A DNA stretch of 64,000 nt from Corynebacterium sp. P3-F1 (GCF_030503635.1 NZ_CP129965.1:558001-622000), one strand, 5' to 3'; positions 37,230 to 47,149 are shown, counted from the stretch's first letter. The notes: generated from the sequence alone by a model not told the origin. Program-made: numbers and translations.

Positions 37230-38586
37230 CAAGCGGGATCGGGGGCTCATCCGCGCCGAACGGCTCCCAGTCGTCCCATGCCAGCGACGCCACCGGGTCA
37301 GCTGGGCGGAGCTCCAAATCGTCGGCGCGAAGATTTTTGACAGGTCCCGGCCCCGTGGCACGGGTCTCGAACCGGACGGTCACGAACCCGTGTCCGGCCC
37401 CCTGAATCCAGCCGTGCCCATACTCGGTGTGGTGGACATCCTGCGTCGCGGCCCATGCGCGGGTTCCTGTGGGAGTGACAGGAAGCACCTCCCCCACCTG
37501 CGGCTCAGGCAGATTCGTGCGGTCGAGCTCCGGGAACAGCACTTCCTGCATGACCGTCTCCAAACCGGAGAATCCCACCCCGACGAGCCGGATCGGCCCC
37601 AGCTCATCCGGGTAGCGGGCGATCCGGAACGCCGCCGCCGTGAGCGTGTCCAGGTCGTCGGTGGCGTACGTCAACGTGCTGGAGCGCGACTCGATGTGGA
37701 AATCAGCCATCTTGAGTTTGACGGTGACGGTGCGGGCACCGCGGCCGTCGATAAGCAAGCGCTTGTGTGCTCCTTCCGCCGCGCGCCTGATGGCCGCTTC
37801 AACTTCCGCTGTCGTGGTGAGGTCGCGCGGGTAGGTGTGCTCGGCGGAAATCTGCTTGGATTCCGCCCGGGGTTTGACCTCCCGTTCGTCGATGCCGCGC
37901 GCGAGTGTCCAGAGCTGCTTCGCCACCACTCCGCCGAGAGCCACCTCGACTTCTCGCTCCGCCAGTGCGGCGAAATCGCCGATGGTCTCCACCCCGATAC
38001 CGGTGAGCTTTGCGGCGGTGACGGGCCCGACGCCCCACAGCTCGCCGACAGGCAGCGGGTGCAGGATCTCCGTCTGCTTCTCCCGCGGGATGATGAATGT
38101 GCCGTCGGGTTTCGCTAGTCCGGAACCGATCTTCGCGTATTGCTTGCCCGTCCCTGCACCGATGGAGCTGGGCAATCCAGTCTCCCAACGAATCTCTTCA
38201 CGCAGGTCGTTTGCCCACTGATCCACCTCATCCGGCGTTGCTCCCGCAAGCTCAAGGGGCTCCATGAATGCCTCATCGATGGAGAGCTGTTCGACGATGT
38301 CCACGCGGCGGGAAATGATCTCGAAGACCCGGCGCGATGCCGTGGTGTACACGGGCCGGCGCGGCGCGACCAACACTGCTTTCGGCCCGACGAGCTGGAC
38401 GGCGCGGTATGTCGGCATCGCTGAGCGCGCACCGTATCTTCGCGCCTCGTAGCTCGCGCCCGCGACCACTCCCCGGCCGGTCACGCCAGCGACGAGCACC
38501 GGGCGCCCCTTCAGCGTCGGACGGGTCAGCTGCTCGCAGGACGCGTAGAACGCGTCCATGTCGATGTGCAGCACCCAGCGAGTCAT
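37204..38586 (-). CDS. dinB: DNA polymerase IV (Y-family)
   Basis: A 460-residue translesion polymerase. The metal-binding acids are visible in LHIDMDAFYASCEQL (D9, with D11) and LSIDEAF (D104, E105). A thumb with helix-hairpin-helix (LWGVGPVTAAKLTGIGVETI) and a little-finger domain follow. ATG 38586 is preceded by GGAG; a GTG two codons earlier is less likely. The C-terminal tail ends after an acidic stretch without an obvious clamp-binding motif that I can confirm. No LexA-like box is evident in the 60 bp upstream. Confidence 0.93.
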   Translation of the reverse strand: MTRWVLHIDMDAFYASCEQLTRPTLKGRPVLVAGVTGRGVVAGASYEARRYGARSAMPTYRAVQLVGPKAVLVAPRRPVYTTASRRVFEIISRRVDIVEQLSIDEAFMEPLELAGATPDEVDQWANDLREEIRWETGLPSSIGAGTGKQYAKIGSGLAKPDGTFIIPREKQTEILHPLPVGELWGVGPVTAAKLTGIGVETIGDFAALAEREVEVALGGVVAKQLWTLARGIDEREVKPRAESKQISAEHTYPRDLTTTAEVEAAIRRAAEGAHKRLLIDGRGARTVTVKLKMADFHIESRSSTLTYATDDLDTLTAAAFRIARYPDELGPIRLVGVGFSGLETVMQEVLFPELDRTNLPEPQVGEVLPVTPTGTRAWAATQDVHHTEYGHGWIQGAGHGFVTVRFETRATGPGPVKNLRADDLELRPADPVASLAWDDWEPFGADEPPIPLDAGENGEE

Positions 38587-38655
38587 AGCCACTCCAGAGT
38601 AGGCCGGATGAGCGAATACGAGCCCATCGGACCGGTTCTTCGCGCCCTCAAATGC

Positions 38656-38744
38656 AAATACCTATCCCAGGATGCCTATTCACAAGGTGGCCGCCGCGGC
38701 GGGAAATTCCGCGACCTTGTGAATAGGTGTCCTGGAATAGGTAT
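38656..38744. repeat. Long imperfect inverted repeat between ileS and dinB
   Basis: Two 31-bp arms (38656-38686 and 38714-38744) are reverse complements except for three mismatches. They share CCTATTCACAAGGT next to the loop. The 27-bp centre is itself GC-rich and partly palindromic (GGAAATTCC). It lies 19 bp after the ileS stop. No T run follows, so it may be a transcript-stabilising hairpin, terminator variant, or small palindromic element. Confidence 0.8.
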
Positions 38745-38763
38745 CTAGCTGTCGGTGTGGAGG

Positions 38764-41700
38764 CTAGCCGTTTTTGGACACCTCCGCGGTCACACCATCA
38801 AGTACCGTGTGGCCGTTGTTGTTGGCATCAGTTGTGACGGTGAAGGAGGTGGCCAGTGTCTCCGCGGCGATGTGGTCGGCGTGGCGGGTGGCCCACTCCT
38901 CCTTGTCGGCGGAGACGTGGAGGGTGACGCTGATGCGGTCGCTCACCTCGAGCCCTTCGTTCTTGCGGGCATCCTGCAGGCCACGGATGACATCGGCCGC
39001 CCAGCCTTCCGCCTCCAACTCCTCAGTGAGGGCAGTGTCCAGGACCACGAGGCCGTCCATCCCCTCCACCTGTGCGGTGGAGTCCGGGTCGGCGGCGATG
39101 AGACGCTCGGTGTACAGGTCAGGGGTGAGCACCAGGTCGCCGTCGACGACGACGTTCTCCCCGTCGTGCACGTAGTTTCCGGCCTTGACGTTCTTGATCG
39201 CCCGCTGGACGCCCCTGCCCAGTTTCGGGCCGGCGACCTTGGCGTTGACGACGACCTCGAAGGTGCCGGCGGAGTCGACGTCGCTGGTCAGCTCCACGTT
39301 CTTTACGTTGACCTCGTCGCGGATGACGGGTGCGAACGGCTCGAGCGACTCGGCATCCGGCAGCGCCACCTTGAGCCCCGGCAGCGGCAGACGGTTGCGC
39401 AGCTTCTTCGCCTTGCGCAGCGACGACGCCGCCGAGCACACGGCGCGGGTGGTGTCCATCGCGGCGACGAGCTGGTCGTCGGCCGGGAAGTCCGCTGCCT
39501 GCGGGTAGTCAGTCAGGTGCACAGAACGCTCGCCGGTCAGGCCGCGCCACATGACCTCGCTGATGTACGGCAGCAGCGGAGCGGCGGTGCGGGCGAGGAC
39601 CTCGAGCACCGTGTACAGGGTGTTGAACGCCTCCGGGTGCTCCTCTTGGCCCGCCCAGAAGCGGTCGCGGGAGCGACGCACGTACCAGTTGGTCAGGGTG
39701 TCGGCGAAGAGGCGGACTTCCTCGCACGCGCCGGAGATGTCCGTGGCTTCGAGCGCGGCACCGGTGTGCTCAACGGTGTCGTGCAGCTTGGCCAGGATGT
39801 ATCGGTCAAGCACGTTGTCCGAGCTCGTGTCCCACGTTGCTTCGCGGTCGGCGTATAGCTGCAAGAACGAGTAAGCATTCCAGATCGGCAGAATTGCCTG
39901 GCGCACACCGTCGCGGATGCCTTGTTCGGTGACAATCAGGTTGCCGCCGCGCAGGATCGGGCTGGACATGAGGAACCAGCGCATCGCGTCGGAACCGTCG
40001 CGGTCGAAGACCTCGTTGACGTTCGGATAATTGCCTTTCGACTTGGACATCTTCTGACCGTCGGAGCCGAGCACGATGCCGTGGGCGACGACCTGCTTGT
40101 AGGCGACACGGTCGAACAGTGCAGTGGACAAAACATGCTGCACATAGAACCAACCGCGAGTCTGACCGGAGTACTCGACGATGAAGTCGGCCGGCTGGCG
40201 GGTTTCGAATTCCTCTTTGTTCTCGAACGGGTAGTGGTACTGCGCGAACGGCATCGAGCCGGACTCGAACCAGCAGTCCAGAACGTCCGGGACGCGGCGC
40301 ATTGTGGATTGCCCAGTCGGGTCGTCCGGGTTCGGGCGGGTCAGCTCGTCGATGTATGGGCGGTGCAGCGATTCTGGCCGCACGCCAAAATCGGCTTCCA
40401 GCTCGTCGAGGGAGCCGTAGACATCCACACGCGGGTACTCCGGGTTATCGGACACCCACGCCGGCACCGGCGAGCCCCAATAGCGGGTGCGGGAGATATT
40501 CCAGTCCCGGGCGCCTTCGAGCCACTTGCCGAACTGCCCGTCGCGGATATGTCCGGGGATCCACTCGATCTGCTGGTTGAGCTCCACCATGCGGTCACGG
40601 ACATCCACCACCTTCACAAACCACGCCGGCAGCGCCATGTAGATGAGCGGCTCGCCGGAGCGCCAGGAGTGCGGGTAGGAGTGGACGATGACCTTGTCCT
40701 GCAGCACACGGCCACGGGCTTTCAGGTCGCGGATGATGTCGCGGTTGGCATCGAAGACCAGCTTGCCCTCGTAGTCGGGGACGAGGGAGGTGAATTTGCC
40801 GTCCGCGTCGACCGGAATGACCAGCCCGATGTCGTATTTCTGGCAGGTGAGCATGTCGTCTTCACCGAAGGCGGGCGCCTGGTGGACGACACCGGTGCCG
40901 TCCTCCGTGGTGACGTAATCCGCGAGCAGAACCCGGAAGGCATTCGGTTCATCGGCGAAGTACTCGAAGAGCGGCTCGTACGTGATGCCCTCCAGATCGG
41001 TGCCGCGGTAGGTGGCCAGTACTTCGGGGTTCTCCCCCAGTTCCTTGGCGTAGGACCGGATCAAATCGGACGCTAAGACGAGCTTGGCCCCGGCGAATTC
41101 CGGCACCGAGGAGTCCTCACCTACACGGATGAGGGAGTACTCGATTTCAGGGCCGACAGCGAGCGCCAAGTTCGAGGGAGTGGTCCAGGGGGTTGTGGTC
41201 CAACCGATAAAGGCGGCGTCGACAAGCTCCTCGTGCCCCTTGCTGTCCTTGATGGGGAAAGTGACGGTGACCGTCGGATCCTGCCGCTCTTTGTACGCGT
41301 CATCCAGGCGCGTCTCCTGGTTCGACAACGGGGTGTGCTCCGCCCAGGAATAGGGCAAGACGCGGAAGCCCTGGTAGATCAGACCCTTGTCGTAAAGGTC
41401 CTTGAACGCCCACATGACGGACTCCATGTACTCGAGGTCCATGGTCTTGTAGCCGTTCTCGAAGTCGACCCAGCGGGCCTGGCGGGTGACATAGTCCTCC
41501 CACTCGTCGGCGTAGTGCATCACCGACGTACCGCAGTACTCGTTGAATTTAGCCAGACCCATGTCTTCGATTTGGGACTTGTCCGTGATGCCCAGCTGCT
41601 TCTCCGCCTCAAGTTCTGCGGGCAGGCCGTGGCAGTCCCACCCGAACACACGTGGGACGCGGTAGCCGGACATAGTGCGGAAGCGCGGAACGATGTCCTT

Positions 41701-41931
41701 CACATACCCGGTGAGCAGGTGGCCGTAGTGCGGCAGGCCGTTGGCGAACGGCGGGCCGTCGTTGAAAACGTATTCCTCGCAGCCCTCGCGGTTATCCAAG
41801 CTGGCTTGGAACGTTCCGTCCTCGTTCCAGTAGTCGAGGACGTGCCGCTCCATGTCGGGGAATTTCGATGATCCCTCCGTCATGTCCACCTTGGGATAGA
41901 CGTGTCCGATGCTGCCCTGATTGTCCGCCAT
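38764..41931 (-). CDS. ileS: Isoleucyl-tRNA synthetase (type 2)
   Basis: A 1055-residue class-I synthetase that charges tRNA-Ile. The HIGH motif is HYGH at 68-71 in [12 protein letters not shown], and KMSKS appears exactly in [10 protein letters not shown]. Length and the PHYGH form are typical of type-2 (eukaryote-like) IleRS, known for low mupirocin sensitivity. The start is ATG 41931 behind GGAGGA; the longer frame is inside the T-box leader. An editing domain with [14 protein letters not shown] is present. A T-box riboswitch upstream controls it. Confidence 0.96.
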   Translation of the reverse strand: MADNQGSIGHVYPKVDMTEGSSKFPDMERHVLDYWNEDGTFQASLDNREGCEEYVFNDGPPFANGLPHYGHLLTGYVKDIVPRFRTMSGYRVPRVFGWDCHGLPAELEAEKQLGITDKSQIEDMGLAKFNEYCGTSVMHYADEWEDYVTRQARWVDFENGYKTMDLEYMESVMWAFKDLYDKGLIYQGFRVLPYSWAEHTPLSNQETRLDDAYKERQDPTVTVTFPIKDSKGHEELVDAAFIGWTTTPWTTPSNLALAVGPEIEYSLIRVGEDSSVPEFAGAKLVLASDLIRSYAKELGENPEVLATYRGTDLEGITYEPLFEYFADEPNAFRVLLADYVTTEDGTGVVHQAPAFGEDDMLTCQKYDIGLVIPVDADGKFTSLVPDYEGKLVFDANRDIIRDLKARGRVLQDKVIVHSYPHSWRSGEPLIYMALPAWFVKVVDVRDRMVELNQQIEWIPGHIRDGQFGKWLEGARDWNISRTRYWGSPVPAWVSDNPEYPRVDVYGSLDELEADFGVRPESLHRPYIDELTRPNPDDPTGQSTMRRVPDVLDCWFESGSMPFAQYHYPFENKEEFETRQPADFIVEYSGQTRGWFYVQHVLSTALFDRVAYKQVVAHGIVLGSDGQKMSKSKGNYPNVNEVFDRDGSDAMRWFLMSSPILRGGNLIVTEQGIRDGVRQAILPIWNAYSFLQLYADREATWDTSSDNVLDRYILAKLHDTVEHTGAALEATDISGACEEVRLFADTLTNWYVRRSRDRFWAGQEEHPEAFNTLYTVLEVLARTAAPLLPYISEVMWRGLTGERSVHLTDYPQAADFPADDQLVAAMDTTRAVCSAASSLRKAKKLRNRLPLPGLKVALPDAESLEPFAPVIRDEVNVKNVELTSDVDSAGTFEVVVNAKVAGPKLGRGVQRAIKNVKAGNYVHDGENVVVDGDLVLTPDLYTERLIAADPDSTAQVEGMDGLVVLDTALTEELEAEGWAADVIRGLQDARKNEGLEVSDRISVTLHVSADKEEWATRHADHIAAETLATSFTVTTDANNNGHTVLDGVTAEVSKNG

Positions 41932-42135
41932 GATTCCTCCACGCACATCGTTGTGCGGGGACGCAGCTGGACTGCGCGGTACCACCCCGCTTGGGATTCA
42001 CCATGGTGAATCCCCTCTTCATTGTGGTGAAGGATTGACGTATCCCTAGGCACGTCCGGTTCTACTGGGCCGCGCGCCTGATGTGCGCGGGGCTGTTCTT
42101 CCGGAAACGCTCCCCGGTGATGGCCGGATCAGTGC
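41932..42135 (-). promoter_or_regulatory. T-box riboswitch of ileS (translational type)
   Basis: On the minus strand the T-box core reads AAGCGGGGTGGTACCGCG (about 41975-41992). A perfect 22-bp palindromic stem precedes it (41993-42016). Upstream, the Stem I region contains ATCACCGGGGAGC, with specifier ATC (Ile) at 42119-42121, and AGTAGAACCGG at about 42055-42066. The SD GGAGGA lies directly downstream of the core, and no terminator follows, so uncharged tRNA-Ile probably frees the ribosome site. Confidence 0.88.
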
Positions 42136-42172
42136 GTGTCTGGTTGTGACAAGGCTTTAGTGTAACCCGAAA

Positions 42173-42202
42173 GAAAAAGACCCGCCCCACGGGGGCAGGT
42201 CT
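42173..42202 (-). terminator. Rho-independent terminator of divIVA
   Basis: On the minus strand a GC-rich hairpin (42191-42202 with 42178-42188, 2-base loop) is followed by TTTTTCTTT. It is 30 bp past the divIVA stop and separates it from the ileS leader. Confidence 0.8.
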
Positions 42203-42231
42203 TTCACCTCAAGCTCGAGCGTCGCCCGCGC

Positions 42232-43200
42232 TTATTTGTTGTTCACATCGCCGCTCGGATCGGACGTGCCACGGGATTCGAGCTCCTCTAGCTGGGATTC
42301 GAGCAGCGTCTTCAGGCGGGTACGGTACTCGCGCTCGAAGGTGCGGAGCTCGGAGATGCGGGACTCGAGAGCCGTCTGCTGCTGCTTCACCGTGTTCATG
42401 ATCTCGGTGTGCTTGCGCTCGGCGTCGGCCTTGAGCTTCGCCGCCTGCTCCTCGGCCTGACGGATCTGAGCCTCGGCACGGGAGTTCGCGTCGTTGGTGG
42501 TCTCCTCAGCCTTGCGCTGCGCATCAGTGACGAGCTGGTTGGCGCGCTGCTCGGCAGCCTGGGTGGTCTCTGCAGCCTTCTTCTCTGCGTCCGATACCTG
42601 GGTCGTCGCCTTGGAACGAGCCTCCTCGACAACGCGCTGCGACTCTTCCGCCGCCTCGCGGGTGAGGCGGTCGGCGGTCTCCTGGGCCAGACCCAGAACG
42701 CGGGCTGCCTGGACATGTGCATCGCCGTTGGAGGACTGAGCAGGCTGCTGGGACACAGGACGGGACATGCCCTGTGCCTGGGCTGCTTCGTTCTTCTGAG
42801 CCTCTGCCTGCTTGCGTGCCTGAGCGGCCTCTTCGCGGGCAGAACGGATCTCTGCGTCAGCTGCCTCAGCGCGGGAACGCGCGGCCTTAGCCTCGTTCTC
42901 AGCGTCGCTCAGGCGGGCCTCGTACTCCTTGCGCAGCTTGGCCTCGATCTCCTGACGGATGGCGCTCTCGTCGACCTTGTCGGCTGCCTGGTTCGCAGGT
43001 GCCGCTGGAGCCAGTGCGCTGGCACCGGAGCCCAGCTCCTCCACGCGTGCGCGGAGATCGTCGTTCTCATCCTGCAGCTGGGCGAGGGTGTCTTCGACGA
43101 GGTCGAGGAACTGGTCGACCTCGTCTTCGTTGTAGCCACGCTTGCCAATCGGCGGCTTGCTGAAAGCGACATTGTGCACGTCAGCTGGTGTCAGCGGCAT
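42232..43200 (-). CDS. divIVA: Polar growth and division scaffold DivIVA (Wag31)
   Basis: A 322-residue coiled-coil protein. The N-terminal membrane-binding domain is [20 protein letters not shown] followed by [19 protein letters not shown]. Long heptad-rich coiled coils ([20 protein letters not shown] and a second block after residue 170) follow, split by a Gln/Ser/Pro segment. DivIVA marks the cell poles and drives apical peptidoglycan growth in corynebacteria. ATG 43200 has AAGGG upstream. A promoter with -35 TTGAGG and -10 TAGGCT precedes it. Confidence 0.96.
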   Translation of the reverse strand: MPLTPADVHNVAFSKPPIGKRGYNEDEVDQFLDLVEDTLAQLQDENDDLRARVEELGSGASALAPAAPANQAADKVDESAIRQEIEAKLRKEYEARLSDAENEAKAARSRAEAADAEIRSAREEAAQARKQAEAQKNEAAQAQGMSRPVSQQPAQSSNGDAHVQAARVLGLAQETADRLTREAAEESQRVVEEARSKATTQVSDAEKKAAETTQAAEQRANQLVTDAQRKAEETTNDANSRAEAQIRQAEEQAAKLKADAERKHTEIMNTVKQQQTALESRISELRTFEREYRTRLKTLLESQLEELESRGTSDPSGDVNNK

Positions 43201-43259
43201 TTGCGTTCCCTTCAAGTAATGACGTTTTTTGCCGGCCCAGATCGGGCCAGTGGCACGGT

Positions 43260-43298
43260 CTAGGCATAAAGCCTAGCTGACAGTAGTTATACCCTCAA
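43260..43298 (-). promoter_or_regulatory. divIVA promoter with overlapping palindrome
   Basis: On the minus strand TTGAGG (43293-43298), a 17-bp spacer and TAGGCT (43270-43275) form a good sigma-A promoter. The -10 lies in an inverted repeat CTAGGC-N5-GCCTAG (43260-43276), which could be an operator. The gene starts 70 bp further on. Confidence 0.6.
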
Positions 43299-43378
43299 CG
43301 TTTACCCGAGGGTGAGTTTCAACGACCCTAAACGCCGAAAAATTTTTCCCGCGCTCTCCAGCCATAATGCGACCTGTC

Positions 43379-43678
43379 TTAGAGCATGAGTCCGCGGATC
43401 AGCATTTGGAGGATCGCGAGCGCGAGGAACAGGACAATCACGCTGACATCCAGCGCAACCCCACCGAGCGGAAGCGGGGGAATGAAGCGCCGGAGGAATC
43501 TGATCGGCGGGTCGGTGACCACGAAGAAGAATTCGCCCAGCACCATGAACCAGCGTGGCGGGTCAAAGTGCTTGGAAAAGGACTGAATCATCTCGATGAT
43601 CAGCCGGATGATCACAAAAAGCGTGTACAAACCGACAATTGCATAGAGAACGGCACCGAGCATATTCACGGACCCCAC
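43379..43678 (-). CDS. YggT family membrane protein
   Basis: A 99-residue protein with two helices, LYAIVGLYTLFVIIRLIIEM and VALDVSVIVLFLALAILQML, and the family motif FVVTDPPIRFLRRFIPPLPLG between them. The start may be GTG 43678, or GTG 43666/ATG 43660 within the same frame; AGGTAGGG precedes the first. YggT proteins sit between sepF and divIVA in many Gram-positive division clusters. A role in division or osmotic stress is suggested by that position only. Confidence 0.88.
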   Translation of the reverse strand: MGSVNMLGAVLYAIVGLYTLFVIIRLIIEMIQSFSKHFDPPRWFMVLGEFFFVVTDPPIRFLRRFIPPLPLGGVALDVSVIVLFLALAILQMLIRGLML

Positions 43679-43705
43679 CCTACCTAGGCGCGTGCGCCAA
43701 ATGAA

Positions 43706-44158
43706 TTAACGGAGATGCGCCGCTCGCTCAAGCTCACTGACTGTGGTGCGGGCGTTTTCCGGCACGATGGCAAAGACGAGGTGCTCATCGCCAGTGCGGG
43801 ACAGCTTGTGCATCTTGCCGCGGGCGGCGAAGCAAAGGCCCGCCGCAAAGTCGATCAGGCGCATCGCGGTCGGCTTGTCCACGCCGGACAGGTCCATGAC
43901 CACAGCGTCGCCGTCACGGAACGGTTCGCCGATCTCCTTGGCGTCGTTGTAGTTGCGCGGACGGACGCTGATGATTGCGGCGGAGTAGTCGCGGGCGTCG
44001 TACCCGTAGTCGCGGGGGCGCGGCTCGACGGCGGCGCTGGAACGGGAGTACGCGGTCGAACCGGCGTCCTCGTATGCCGGATCGTCGTAGTACGGATCGG
44101 CGGCCGGGTCGTACTGGCCAAGTCCGAAGAATTCCTTGAGGCTGTTCGAGAAGGACAT
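43706..44158 (-). CDS. sepF: Cell division protein SepF
   Basis: A 150-residue protein starting MSFSNSLKEFFGLG, an amphipathic helix that binds the membrane. A disordered Asp/Tyr/Ser-rich linker (YDPAADPYYDDPAYED) follows. The C-terminal domain (about residues 65-150) holds the beta-rich SepF core that binds the FtsZ tail: ISVRPRNYNDAKEIGEPFRD and GLCFAARGKMHKL. ATG 44158 follows AGGAG. SepF anchors FtsZ in actinobacteria, which lack FtsA, and ftsZ is encoded 1.5 kb away. Confidence 0.95.
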   Translation of the reverse strand: MSFSNSLKEFFGLGQYDPAADPYYDDPAYEDAGSTAYSRSSAAVEPRPRDYGYDARDYSAAIISVRPRNYNDAKEIGEPFRDGDAVVMDLSGVDKPTAMRLIDFAAGLCFAARGKMHKLSRTGDEHLVFAIVPENARTTVSELERAAHLR

Positions 44159-44213
44159 GCGCGTAAGTCTCCTGTTCGCGGGCGGTTTTATGGAGTCGGT
44201 CAAGCGTTGTTCG

Positions 44214-44951
44214 TCAGCCTACGGGCCGCGGTCCCAGCAGCCCGGTTCCGACACGCACGACAGTCGATCCGTGCGCAATTGCCTCCTCGAAATCGCCCGA
44301 CATTCCCGCGGACAGGCGGAGATTACGGGCGAATTTGTCCGCGTACGAGTCGCAGATGCTTTTCGACGCCGCGAACACCTCCCCCGGATCGGATTCCCGG
44401 GGCGGGACGACCATGAAGCCGTCGAAAAACAGGTGTTCCGCGTCGTCCACCGCCGCGACAACCTCGGCGACGAGCTCGGCGTTACCGTATGGAACTCCCC
44501 CGCGCGACGCGTCGTCGTCGAACGAAAGCTGGATGAGGCAAGGCAGCGTACTCGAGGTGCGGTCGCCACGTTCGAGAGCGAGCGCCATGCCGCGATCGAG
44601 ACCGCCAGCCAGCTTCACCGAGTCCACCGAATGCACCTCGCTCGCCCACCGCGCGACAGCGTTCGCCTTCTTCGACTGGACCTGCCCAATCATGGCGAAA
44701 CGGATGTCTACGCCCGCGCCGGCAAGTTCCTCTGCTTTTGCGCGCGCTTCCTGCTCCCTGTTCTCGCCCACAACTTCAATGCCCAGACCAGCGAGAACAG
44801 CCACGTCAGAGACGGGATGGAATTTGGTCACCGGGAGAATGTCCACGCTTCCCGGCTCGCGGCCGGCACGCTCCTCCGCATCGACGACGGCTGCACGTAG
44901 CTCATTCAGTTTCGCGGCGATTTCTTGGCGACGTTCCTCTGTTCGCTCCAT
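44214..44951 (-). CDS. YggS family PLP-binding protein
   Basis: A 245-residue protein of the alanine-racemase-like fold. The PLP lysine lies in LPVTKFHP, and GLGIEVVGENREQEA, MIGQVQSKKA and MSGDFEEAIAHGSTVVRVGTGLLG are family motifs. Members buffer PLP and affect amino-acid homeostasis. ATG 44951 is preceded by AAAGGAGA and shares one base with the TGA stop of pgeF. It sits in the ftsZ-pgeF-yggS-sepF run common to Gram-positive bacteria. Confidence 0.94.
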   Translation of the reverse strand: MERTEERRQEIAAKLNELRAAVVDAEERAGREPGSVDILPVTKFHPVSDVAVLAGLGIEVVGENREQEARAKAEELAGAGVDIRFAMIGQVQSKKANAVARWASEVHSVDSVKLAGGLDRGMALALERGDRTSSTLPCLIQLSFDDDASRGGVPYGNAELVAEVVAAVDDAEHLFFDGFMVVPPRESDPGEVFAASKSICDSYADKFARNLRLSAGMSGDFEEAIAHGSTVVRVGTGLLGPRPVG

Positions 44952-45682
44952 CAGTTCTCCTTTCCTGTCAGCCACACCACACCGGCTTGGCGCCCCGTAG
45001 TCTTCTCGCGGCGGTAGGAGAAGAACGTCTCATCCGTCACGGTGTCGCGCGGGTCGGCGTCAATGTGCGTGACACCGAGGCTGAACAGCTGGCGAACGAG
45101 TCCTGCGCGGATATCCAGCCCGGGTGTCCCCTGTTTCGTGCGTGTGCGCGATCCCGGCAGGTGAGCTTCCACGTCGTCGGCCATATCCTGGGGAACCTCA
45201 TAGGACTGCCCCGCCGCAGCCGGCCCGAGCAGGGCTTGGATGTTGGCCGGTTCCGCCCCGTGCTCCCGCATCACCTCCACTGTGCGGGGGACAATGCCGT
45301 TGCGGGCACCGAGACGGCCGGCATGCGCGGCCGCGACAACTCCGGCGTGGTGGTCAGCGAGAAGCACCGGCACGCAGTCCGCGACAAGCACGCACAGGGC
45401 GAGCTGCTGCTGGGTAGTCACCAACGCATCCGTGGCTTCGACGGGACCGCCCTGGGGGCTATCCACCACCGTGACGGTGTTGGTGTGCAGCTGCTCCATC
45501 CAGACGAAGCGGCCCGGTTTCAGACCTGCGACCTCCGCTAGCCGTTGTCGGTTGGCTGCGACTGCGTCCGGGACATCACCGACGTGGTTGCCCAGGTTGA
45601 AGGAATCGTACGGGAACGCAGAAACCCCGCCCGCACGGCTGGTGAACAGCATGCGGACGGGGCGGCTGGTGGTGTCAATCAT
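44951..45682 (-). CDS. pgeF: PgeF/YfiH multicopper-type (laccase-domain) protein
   Basis: A 243-residue protein of the DUF152 family. The zinc/copper ligands are visible in EQLHTNTV, VADCVPVLLAD and AHAGRLGAR. The usual AHAGWRG motif reads AHAGRLG here. Family members act as purine nucleosidases/deaminases or correct peptidoglycan precursors by removing wrongly placed L-Ser (E. coli PgeF). The second activity would fit this cell-wall context, but it is not demonstrable from sequence. It starts 14 bp past ftsZ. Confidence 0.9.
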   Translation of the reverse strand: MIDTTSRPVRMLFTSRAGGVSAFPYDSFNLGNHVGDVPDAVAANRQRLAEVAGLKPGRFVWMEQLHTNTVTVVDSPQGGPVEATDALVTTQQQLALCVLVADCVPVLLADHHAGVVAAAHAGRLGARNGIVPRTVEVMREHGAEPANIQALLGPAAAGQSYEVPQDMADDVEAHLPGSRTRTKQGTPGLDIRAGLVRQLFSLGVTHIDADPRDTVTDETFFSYRREKTTGRQAGVVWLTGKEN

Positions 45683-45696
45683 GACACCTAAGGCTA

Positions 45697-46992
45697 CTAC
45701 CGGAGGAAGTCCGGCACATCGAGGTCGTCGCCGCCCCGGGGATCCTCATAGTGGCGGGAGGAGCGGTACTCGCGCTCGCGGTCGTATTCGCGTTCGCGGT
45801 CGGAGTTCGTGAACAGGCCACCGCGGGAATCGTCGTAACGGTGGCGCGGCGTGTACTCGTCGGCTTCGCCCGCCTGATCCCGGTGGGAAGGCTCGAACAG
45901 CGAGCTCGAAGACGGCGCCGGAGTCGGGGTCTCACCGGCAGCAGACGGCTCGACCTTCACCTGCTGGGCTTCCACCGGCTGGCCCGAGTCATGGGCAGTC
46001 TGCTCAGCTGACTGCTCCTGGCCCTGTGCCTGCGGACGGGCGTTGGCCTTCTCGTCGAAACCGGTGGCGATGATGGTCACCCGAACCTCGTCGCCCAAGT
46101 TGTCGTCGATAATCGTGCCGAAGATGATGTTGGCGTCTTCGTCGGCCTTCTCCTCGACGATGGACGCAGCGTTGTTGACCTCCATCAGCCCGAGGTCGGA
46201 ACCGCCGGCAACGGAGATCAGGACGCCCTTCGCGCCCTCCATGGTGGTCTCCAACAGCGGGGAGTTGATGGCCTGCTCAGTGGCGGCCATGACGCGGTTT
46301 TCGCCGCGGGCGGAGCCCACGCCCATGAGCGCAGAGCCGGCATCGGCCATGACGGAACGGACATCGGCGAAGTCGACGTTGATCATGCCCGGGATGGTGA
46401 TCAGGTTGGTGATGCCCTGAACACCGTTGTAGAGCACCTCGTCGGCGGCGCGGAACGCTTCCATCATGGACAGCTCCGCGTCGCCCAGCTGCAGCAGGCG
46501 GTCATTCGGAATGACAATGACGGTGTCGCACACTTCCTTCAGAGCATCGATGCCCTCGAGAGCCTGTCGTGTGCGGCGCTTGCCCTCGAAGGAGAACGGG
46601 CGGGTGACAACGCCGATGGTGAGAGCACCCATTTTCTTGGCGATGCCAGCGACGACCGGTGCCGCGCCCGTACCAGTGCCGCCGCCCTCGCCGGCGGTGA
46701 CGAAGACCATGTCGGACCCTTTGAGGGACTCCTCAATCTCCTGCTTGTGGTCCTCGGCGGAGGTGCGGCCGACCTCCGGGTTAGCGCCAGCGCCGAGACC
46801 GCGCGTCGCCTCGCGGCCGATGTCGAGTTTGGTGTCTGCGTCGGTAAACAGCAGCGCCTGGGAGTCCGTGTTGATGGCGACGAACTCGACACCCTTCAGG
46901 CCCTCTTCGATCATGCGGTTCACTGCGTTGACACCGCCGCCGCCGACACCGACAACGCGGATCATGGCGAGGTAGTTGCTGGGTGAGGTCAT
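45697..46992 (-). CDS. ftsZ: Cell division GTPase FtsZ
   Basis: A 431-residue tubulin homologue that forms the Z-ring. The tubulin signature GGGTGTG is at 103-109, the N-terminal nucleotide site is [15 protein letters not shown], and the T7 loop region is present ([11 protein letters not shown]). A long disordered linker rich in Gln, Glu and Arg ends in the conserved tail [10 protein letters not shown], which binds SepF. Upstream, a 157-bp gap to ftsQ contains a palindrome overlapping a likely promoter. Confidence 0.98.
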   Translation of the reverse strand: MTSPSNYLAMIRVVGVGGGGVNAVNRMIEEGLKGVEFVAINTDSQALLFTDADTKLDIGREATRGLGAGANPEVGRTSAEDHKQEIEESLKGSDMVFVTAGEGGGTGTGAAPVVAGIAKKMGALTIGVVTRPFSFEGKRRTRQALEGIDALKEVCDTVIVIPNDRLLQLGDAELSMMEAFRAADEVLYNGVQGITNLITIPGMINVDFADVRSVMADAGSALMGVGSARGENRVMAATEQAINSPLLETTMEGAKGVLISVAGGSDLGLMEVNNAASIVEEKADEDANIIFGTIIDDNLGDEVRVTIIATGFDEKANARPQAQGQEQSAEQTAHDSGQPVEAQQVKVEPSAAGETPTPAPSSSSLFEPSHRDQAGEADEYTPRHRYDDSRGGLFTNSDREREYDREREYRSSRHYEDPRGGDDLDVPDFLR

Positions 46993-47096
46993 GGGTGTGT
47001 GCTCGCCTTTCAGGTAACGGGGACTAGTGATGTAAAGACGCCTCCCATCATGACCAACCGCGATGACATTTAGGCGAATTTTTCCGGCGTGTCGGT

Positions 47097-47119
47097 ACCC
47101 TAAACCTTTACTTTAGGGT
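47097..47119. promoter_or_regulatory. Palindrome in the ftsQ-ftsZ gap
   Basis: ACCCTAAA (47097-47104) and TTTAGGGT (47112-47119) form a perfect 8-bp inverted repeat with a 7-bp centre, about 105 bp before ftsZ. On the minus strand TAGGGT also fits a -10 element. The word GTTTAGGGT recurs in the divIVA upstream region (about 43328-43336). Confidence 0.55.
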
Positions 47120-47149
47120 TCGTGAGCTGGGGATTTACGCCGCGCAGAT

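Noticed and set aside
41993..42016. Perfect 22-bp palindrome taken first as a protein operator
   Set aside because: It lies directly before the T-box core in the ileS leader and is best explained as an RNA stem of the riboswitch.
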